Shown one piece after another: positions 57,091 through 64,000 of a stretch of DNA of 64,000 bases. The notes under the pieces were generated by a model. That model made no database searches and was not told the origin of the DNA. It saw only the letters and a list, made by a program, of their open reading frames with translations. Position 1 is the stretch's first letter; every line of letters starts with the position of its first letter. Source of the stretch: Brevipalpus yothersi (Eukaryota > Arthropoda > Arachnida > Trombidiformes > Tenuipalpidae); contig QZCP01000209.1 in assembly GCA_003956705.1 (NCBI GenBank), forward strand, positions 1-64,000. The letters run 5' to 3'. Position numbers and translations under genes: made by a program.

Positions 57091-57376
57091 GTGAAGTAAT
57101 TTTATCTTTATCCAAGCAATATTTCGTGCTGAAACGAATGATCTTCCTGAAATAAGTGACCTCATCATGGGACTAACACACTGTGAGCTCTATGAGGTAC
57201 CAAAAAACTTCGATCTCGTATGCAATAAGCCATGGGACCCAATGGATGTGGCCTTATTCCAAAGTATAACGAATGCATTCTATACTGGCCAACTGGAACC
57301 GATCCCATCAGCTACTGAGGAGCTGAAGCGCTTATCAAGAAAATATAAGCTTCTAAAGAAGAAAAAGCCCGAATGA
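57091..57376 (+). CDS. Probable terminal exon of an unidentified gene
   Basis: After a TATCCAAG acceptor-like site at about 57,116 the frame reads FRAETNDLPEISDLIMGLTH, then VCNKPWDPMDVALFQSI, AFYTGQLEPIPSATEELKRL and a Lys-rich end (KYKLLKKKKPE) with a stop at 57,376. An internal ATG at 57,167 could start a 69-residue protein, but the open frame and its coding character extend upstream of it, so it is more likely the last exon of a longer gene. The composition, acidic then basic with a Lys tail, suggests an intracellular protein. I recognise no family. Confidence 0.4.
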
Positions 57377-57389
57377 ATTCTCATGATCA

Positions 57390-60300
57390 GAAGCTTACCC
57401 TGATATGTCTCATCGGTTTCTCGCGATGTTTGCACTATACTGGAAGATTAGATAATGCCTTTAACTGATTCAGTCATTGAATTCTCTATGAAACACAAAA
57501 GCAGAAGAAGGTTCATTCTTTCAAAGAGGGGTTGAACATTATCAGATTTTAGATTCGAAACCAGAGCTACCTATTAGTTCACTCCTTGGCTACCTCTTAC
57601 TGAAGGGGCCAACAAGCTAAACTTTGTAATTTGGTACTCCAGAAAGAGCTTCATGAAACATAGCCCAGTCCCTCCGATCTCGTTCCCATACGAAGAGTGT
57701 TTTTGATGCAAAAGTGGATGCGAGACTTTATTTATAAATATGTGCTTTGAGTTGGATCACATTTATCATCAAGTTCACACAAGAAGAATGTTTTCTTGAA
57801 TTTCACAGCAGAGCTCAGCAAATGGGAGAATAATTTCATATCTGAATTACTGATGTTCTGCTTCGATTCTCCATACTATCTCGTTATTCTCGCTAAAAGT
57901 CCATTTGGGAACGAAAGAACCTAGATACTGGTGTGAAGTTATTGCTTCTTTCAGAACGCCTGAGGACATTAGAGTGATATACTTGAATCAATTTTGTTTC
58001 AAGAAAAATTTATCATGTCTGGAGAATACTGATAAAAGAGACGAGGAGGATAGCTAGCGTTGTCTCCCTGGTTTTGAGATCCGCATACGCCACAAAATCT
58101 TTTCCGGTCTACAGTCATCCAATCTCAAGAAAAGACAAATTCAAAGCTGAGTGAAGAATTCTGCGAAGAGGGAAAAGGAGGTTCAAGTGGGGAAGTAAAA
58201 TCTCTTGGCCTCCATTTATTGAGATTAACAGGAGATAGTCCTAGAGCTTGATGTCAAGGATCAAACTTGACCTTTGGAGACTAAACGCTCTCCTCGGAGA
58301 AGTGGGCAGTTTTTTTCCGGGACGAGACAATTGGTGTCTTAGAGGAACATAGAGAGTTCCTGGACAGGTAAAAGCCACCAAATTCTCACTCTCTTCCAGT
58401 TTATTTCAACCAAGCTCCATCGTTTGCTCTGAATCGTAATCAAAATTTTGCCAAAAGAAGGGAGATTAGAATCATCAAATTATATCAATCGAATTTCATC
58501 GTAAATAATCCACAACTTATGTTATTCTGAAAATTTACTGTTCAGCGAAACTTCCATCCTTGATCAGCATCGATTCATCCAATTGCAGAAAGATTGGAGC
58601 TTGACCTTATCAAACTCAATTCTGTTCACTGGTCTAAAATTTTTGCTCATTCTGTGGCAACTTTTGCTTTTCCAAGAGAAAATCACTGTATCTTTGGGAG
58701 TATTGAGTATTTAGTAAAAATACCACTTTTCTACTGCCAGAGGATGAACTTCTTCACTTTCATTCATCACTAACTCATAGAAATAATCTCGTTACTATCC
58801 ATAGATGTAATCGCCTTGAAATCCAAGAAATATGAGCAAGAATATGATAATCAGTCTCCAAATATAGCAACAGATTAGACGGGAAAATTGTCCAATTATC
58901 AGCCTTTCAGTATGAGCTGAACTTCTGATTGACTGCTCATCTGGAAAAAAGGTAGCAAATGTAGAGTGTATGATAAGGGGAATATTCTCACTCGCAATTG
59001 GGAACACTTTCTCTGCTAGAGGGAGAGTGGGTATCGAGAATTTGGTTATAAAGCATGATGAACGCTCAGACTCTGGGAGCATAATTTCGCTTCTATCTCC
59101 AGCTCACTATGGACTAAGCTGGCACATTCCCAAGTTCAATTGAGGTTTTTGATTTGGTAGTTTCTGGTGAATACAGTCTCGAGTTATCAGCAGAACGATG
59201 GGTTGTTGGTATGGAGGGGGTTTCATCTTCATTTTGTGATTTCTTGCAATATATTTGGTTTGATTGATCCTTCAGTGCCTTCGAGTGATCGGAATGATGA
59301 GAATCCAGTGGACCATCATGATAATGGAACAGTCTTGACTAATCTATGATTGATTCATGATCAGCTCATAATTCATAAGTATGTGGAGGGCAGAGAGGTA
59401 AGTTCATTCACTCAGTTGAATCAGCCCCACTTTTCTCAATTCGGTTTTTGGAGGTATTCATATGAGTTGACTCCTATTTTCTTACTGGATGGTAGGTATT
59501 CATTGAATAGTTTTTCATTTAAACAGAACTCATATTGCTTACAGCAATATGATCAAAGATTTTCACTGAGGTACTGAGATGCATCAAATTAATTACAATT
59601 CCTCTCTCGCTCTGGATGGAACAGTATTAGCATCTCTCTCTTCGCTTTCAAAGAGTTGTCAAAGACCACCGGTTACAAGTCAGTGGATCAAGGGCTTTGA
59701 ATTTCAAATATTCCATGAAAGAAGCTCCGAATCTTGAGATCAATCTATCTGATGTAGTGAATCCCAAAGGATCAAACCAGTAATCAAGAAGATCGCTCAA
59801 ATTCATATCGATTCTCATTCTTGTAAGTGCTATGCTCCTTGTATAAATCGTGTCACTATATATCTCTCATTATCAGGTATGGATATCTCTCAGAATGAAC
59901 AATAAGTATTTATCTGTTCAGATTACAAGGAGAATAAGGCTGTGAACATAATTTCATTTCTGTAACTATCAAGAAATGATTTTTTATTTTAAATACTCTG
60001 GACTGTGTATTTTCTAGATGAAAATTTGCAGATGTTGTATGATTTTCGAGTAATCATCTCAAGGAATTGATTTCTACATCAGAATTTAACAATTGACCCA
60101 AATATGTTATGGCATCTTACAAATTGCTAATTTGTCCCTCTTCATAGAGTAGCCGGTCGAGTCCCTGGCAACTCGATGAATGTACATTCGCAGGGATTAT
60201 AAATCAATAAACTCAATTGAACTTGATTGTGCTGATTCTCTTCTATTCCGATAATCAAAACCTATATCTCTTCATGGGTAATACTGATTGTTCAAGGTTG

Positions 60301-60550
60301 AAGCAGTTGTCTATTCAATTCAAGAAGTTTATAAAGGAGAATCAAGGATGAGGTAAACTTGAGAGATCACTGGAGGATTCGAGTAATTTGATATTCCGAA
60401 GCGGACTGAGGAAGTTCAAGAATTAACTTCCTTATTCGATGTTATTTCAGGATTCCTCAATAATTCCTCCATCTCTTTGAAAAATGAAGCTGAAATATAA
60501 TATATCAGTAATGAGGTGAAGCTTTCACAGCACGTTTCAGGACATGTTTA
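57390..60550. other. Long intergenic stretch with weak ORFs
   Basis: The segment 58,855-58,990 repeats part of 52,664-52,800. At 59,167-59,577 a plus-strand frame is open for 137 codons but for one TGA (59,347) and includes FGFWRYSYELTPIFLLDGRY, yet it starts only at GTG and has no homologue here. Nothing else is supported. Confidence 0.3.
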
Positions 60551-60557
60551 TGTTTGG

Positions 60558-60842
60558 TCAGCTACGTCCCATTTGGGAGTGAAGTATTTTAACAACTTTC
60601 CAGTAGGCTTCTGTTAATGATTCAAATGGGGGAGAATGTTCATCAGATTTTTTCTCGAGGAAAGAACAGTAGCCAGAACCGGTCATTTTCGGCCCTGATC
60701 CCAACGAAATTATCTTATCTTTTTTATCTTTTGATAAGAAACATAATGGTGAAGCTCTAGATTCGATAGCTCTTTTCCTCGCTGAGATAAGAGAGCTTAC
60801 GCTCTGATTACCCGTTTGACTCTCAGAATATCTCAGCTTCAT
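60558..60842 (-). CDS. Doubtful 94-codon ORF
   Basis: It begins with a true ATG at 60,842 (MKLRYSESQTGNQSVSSLIS) and ends at 60,558 with LTEAYWKVVKILHSQMG. Composition is ordinary and hydrophilic, and no domain, leader or splice context is seen. It is kept only because it is the one ATG-started frame above 90 codons in this stretch. Confidence 0.2.
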   Translation of the reverse strand: MKLRYSESQTGNQSVSSLISARKRAIESRASPLCFLSKDKKDKIISLGSGPKMTGSGYCSFLEKKSDEHSPPFESLTEAYWKVVKILHSQMGRS

Positions 60843-60992
60843 TCAGTTTTTTTGATATCACACACTGTTCTCAAATCTCAAATCTTCGATGATTAAGAAG
60901 ATAAGATTTGAGCATCTTTAGATCTTCAATGAGAGGAACCTTCGAAGAGCATACCTTAAAGCATTCAAGAGACTTTATTCCAGAGATGAGAA

Positions 60993-61527
60993 ATTGCCCC
61001 ATCACCAAAACTGCAGGATCCATAGGAGTAATAGTGATAACAATCTATCGAATGTTTCAATTCTTTAAACCTACGCATTTTTGAGTTATAGTGGGAAATC
61101 TCAATTATTAGTCAGGGGAAGCGGAAAATAAAAAATTAGTTGAATCACACAAAAAAACTTGTGATCTGCATCAAAAACAATCCGAATGATAGGTGAAGGC
61201 AGTTTCTACTCCTGAATCATCAGATGTCAGCTCAAATACGCTTATTTAGGATCAAAGACAGAGTAACTAGTGCACTAGCTCTCTATTCAGAAGCTGGCAT
61301 GCAAAAGCACTTGGCTCCAATGGAAGGTATTATTCATAGGTTGTTGCTCAGGTTTATTTTGGCTATCATCATAGAGAAGTGATCGATCAGTGATTTTCCA
61401 TTTTCCTGACTAATAATCAAGATTTTCTACCATAACTCAAAAACATGCAGGTTTAGAAAGTTGAAACATTGAAAAGATTGTTATCACTATTACTTCTATG
61501 AATACTGCAGTTTTGGTGATGGGGTAA
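60993..61527. mobile_element. Inverted-repeat (fold-back) element
   Basis: About 130 bp at 60,993-61,123 (ATTGCCCCATCACCAAAACT start, AGTTATAG, ATTATTAGTCAGG) pairs with 61,392-61,527 in inverted orientation, with good but imperfect identity. A loop of about 270 bp separates the arms. No coding. It abuts the start of R2 copy 2. I could not identify a target duplication. Confidence 0.75.
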
Positions 61528-61544
61528 TCCCTTGTTTCTGAGAG

Positions 61545-62545
61545 TGCAAAACAAGATGCTCATCGTAGAGTTACCATTGCCCAGGAGTTTCGTTTTTGGG
61601 TGATTTGACCATTTAATATTGTCACATCGCATATTTTGACGGAGTTTTCTGTTTTCTCTCCTCAATTGAAATGTGATTAGACATTCAAACTGCAACCGAG
61701 AATTCAGTGCATTGAAAGGAAATGATGTCTTCACCACCAAAATCATAAGCAAAAGTACTATTTTTCATCAGAAGATACAGTGTATGAATTCTTGCGAGTA
61801 AGGCTTAGAGAGAGATAGAGAGAGAGACATTCCTTCTTGTTGAAAACCTAATATGGTTCCTCAAACCATTGCCAAAATTCCTCGATGAGGAAGTTAGAGT
61901 CTATTTTTGACTTGCACAAACTTCCACTGTTAGATCTCAATCAGAGTGATCTTAGGCCAAAATAGGCCAGAACGGCCTTTTTTAGCAGTTTTCCGAGATT
62001 TTAAAGGTGTTCTCCACATTTGAATCCCATGAAACATAGTATTTTCTCAAAGCTTATCAAAAGTTAAATCTCATTTGGTGCATCCGGTTTTGTCTCCAGG
62101 TCATTTGGTTGACATTGGATGGCTAAACTGCTTTTTCACGGTTTTTTCGATTTTTGGAACTGTTTCGCACTGGGAGACAAATTCAATTACATATTTTTCG
62201 ATGGAATGCAAAAAAATACTCCCAAAACCATGTGTTCAATTCTTTCTCCAGCTTGGGCAATTTATCATTTTTCCGAAAAACCCGATTTTTGCAGATTTTC
62301 CACCTGTTTTTGGCTTTTTGAGATATCAAAACTTATTCAAAAGGAGTTTTTGGTATAGTTTTTGGAATTTCCATTCAATTTATCGTCGAAAAAAGTGCTT
62401 CTTCTCAATTTTCGAAGAAAGTTCCAGCGTTCAGGTCACTATCTCGATATCACGAGTTCTGAAGGTCTGATCGAATTTTCGATGTAATATTCGTTCTTTT
62501 CGTCGAAAATTCATCTGCGATCGAAAAAAAACCCAAGACGGGCGA
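61545..62545. repeat. R2 repeat, copy 2, uninterrupted
   Basis: Aligns with 27,780-28,313 and 29,147-29,475. Near 62,230 (AAAACCATGTGTTC) it lacks the 829-bp MITE that splits copy 1, so it represents the empty site. A plus-strand frame of 131 codons (62,075-62,470) crosses it, but the other copy does not keep it open, so I do not call a gene. Confidence 0.75.
61808..61830. repeat. (AGAG)n microsatellite
   Basis: A short run of AGAGAGATAGAGAGAGAGA inside R2 copy 2 that is absent from copy 1. Confidence 0.7.
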
Positions 62546-62971
62546 ATTCCTGACATGTCCTTTGAAACTTAGTCTTCTTATTGCTCAACCATGGATGAAA
62601 CAAATTTTTCTCTCTCCATTTGTCGATGAGAAACGAATCCGTTGATGAATAAATGGTAGTAGGGATGAATCAATGGAATTTTGATTTCAATTTTCAAAGT
62701 TTTGTCATAAATCACAATTTTTCTCATTCAAAATCATATAATTCGAATACACTCTTCCTCAATTCATGCCAGTTAGCAAGAGTATGTATGTTTGTGCGAG
62801 CTCTAATGATAAAATTGGCACGTAAACAACTAATCTTTTTCATGTCGCTCTAATACATATGAATCGATAGATCAATTGTTTCGTTCATCTTCATGAAGAA
62901 CGTTTCAATGAATAGATATGATATGAAAAATGTGCTGAAAAACTGAATATCAATTCAATCATGATGATCTC

Positions 62972-63300
62972 TTACAATGTTGTCATACATTCCCATGACA
63001 AATTCATAAATTGTCCATAGAAACTGATAATCATTCGTGCAATTTTGTGAGAATGATGAGCACCGGTTCTAGGCACTCGAAAGCGAAGAGCACGGATTGA
63101 ATAATAAGTATACATCAAACTGTGGACAAGATAATTCATGGATCCAGTCCACCGATTGATGGCCGGGAAGTATGTGATAACACATGCCACTGTCATGGCA
63201 TAGTGATACCAGTGTAAAATTGGAAGCTCTTGTTCAGGAAGTATGATGACGCTGTATCACCAAATTCAAATATACCTTGGACCACACAAATAGCCAGCTC
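62972..63300 (-). pseudogene. Fatty-acid elongase (ELO family) pseudogene fragment
   Basis: On the minus strand the landmarks of ELO very-long-chain fatty-acid elongases appear in order: WLFVWSKV, EFGDTA (63,267-63,251), then LPILHWYHY (about 63,214-63,200) and NYLVHSLMYTYYSIRALRFR ending in VPR. These are the KxxExxDT-, HxxHH- and MYxYY-type motifs of ER-membrane condensing enzymes (the LOVL6-like branch). It is dead: the frame shifts at least twice around EFGDTA, the histidine box reads HWYHY with the last His lost, and the end decays after VPR to a stop at 62,972. No upstream exons were found before 64,000, so it is a fragment. Confidence 0.75.
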
Positions 63301-63309
63301 CAGTTCATT

Positions 63310-64000
63310 GCGTTGTGAAATTTGTGACTATTGTTAGTTTAATTCTGCTTCGACTTCAAGAGTTTTCATTGAAGCTATGTTCTCTTTATATGGCTGCTGT
63401 TGCAGTATTGTAGATGCAATGATAGGACAATTCTTTCTCATCAACGAAAATATCTACTCCCCATCAGATATTATCTTATGGTGAGAACTTCTCAGTTATA
63501 TCATGCTTCATCAAATAAATTATCCACTCAGTCATGGAATTGAAGAATCAAGCTAACCGCTCTCTTTGAATTTGAAGGATTTGAATTTTTTTCAAATAGA
63601 CACAAGATTAGTGATAGTAACTTCAATGACTATGAAAAGAGAAGCTGCAACCTTGAATTTATTTGAGTTGAAATACATGTACATCCCTCCATTCTTGTTA
63701 AATACCCGAGCTGCAATAAGCGTAACATGGATGGGGAAAATAAACTTTCTTTTCAACATAACGATTATTCTAGCGGCACTTAAATTGGCTCATTTTCGCC
63801 TCTATTTCTAGTCTTGATCACAATCCCATTGATTGATTTCGATTCCCACAGATTTTCCTACGCTTGAAGAGTTACCATCAAAATAACGATTGGAGAGGGT
63901 AACCAATAATATCAGTGATATTCTAGATCGCAATGTTTCGGAATGATTGAAACAATCACCAGAGTCAAAACCCTCTCTCAATCAATCTATCCAGGCAGAG
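63310..64000. other. Window edge, no supported gene
   Basis: A plus-strand frame at 63,566-63,811 starts only at TTG and has no homologue. Nothing else is seen to the window end. Confidence 0.35.

Noticed and set aside
62075..62470. 131-codon plus-strand frame in R2 copy 2
   Set aside because: The aligned R2 copy at 28-29 kb does not keep the frame open and shows indels not in multiples of three.

Overview
This window is AT-rich animal DNA, not bacterial. It has spliced genes with short introns of about 58 to 155 nt, signal-peptide-encoding first exons, inactive chymotrypsin-fold proteins, a fatty-acid elongase relic and a dense load of eukaryotic transposable elements. Short introns and the transposon families point to a compact ecdysozoan genome. 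A mite or a nematode-like animal are both possible, and a short run of CCTAA units at about 21.9 kb mildly favours an arthropod. I cannot name the species.

Host genes are sparse. At 0.36-3.9 kb lies a small family of secreted or membrane proteins with a helical domain, one membrane segment and a Gly/Tyr/Asn-rich tail: one nearly intact copy, one broken copy and one tail fragment. At 11.6-17.9 kb is a cluster of serine-protease homologues, with an intact four-exon gene lacking the catalytic residues and decayed relatives. Members of a second such family lie at 15.9-16.8 kb (broken), 24.4-24.9 kb (broken) and 51.5-52.5 kb (intact, four exons). A single-exon secreted protein is at 23.0-23.7 kb, a two-exon Cys-rich protein of unknown function at 38.4-39.3 kb, a probable terminal exon at 57.1 kb and an elongase pseudogene at 63.0-63.3 kb.

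The rest is mostly mobile DNA. Three complete LTR elements (4.5-8.3, 18.8-21.4 and 44.5-49.2 kb) have paired LTRs, target-site duplications and primer-binding sites, yet carry no protease, reverse transcriptase, RNase H or integrase. Each encodes a Gag-like protein that ends in a hydrophobic membrane segment and a second small ORF just after a splice-acceptor-like TTCAG. In two elements this second ORF is clearly homologous (a PWWE motif near its start). This is the most interesting system in the window.

DNA transposons include a 3.15 kb Tigger/pogo-like element (30.5-33.7 kb) split by a fold-back insertion, with an empty site preserved in a paralogous repeat at 54.2 kb; a dead DD37E mariner-like transposase (49.9-50.9 kb); two head-to-head fragments of another mariner-type transposase (41.0-42.0 kb); a PIF/Harbinger-like fragment (42.6-43.6 kb); and several long-inverted-repeat MITEs (27.1-27.7, 28.3-29.1 and 61.0-61.5 kb, plus a half copy at 42.0 kb). 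Two larger dispersed repeat families, called R1 and R2 here, link 29-34 kb with 40 and 53-55 kb, and 27.8-29.5 kb with 61.5-62.5 kb.
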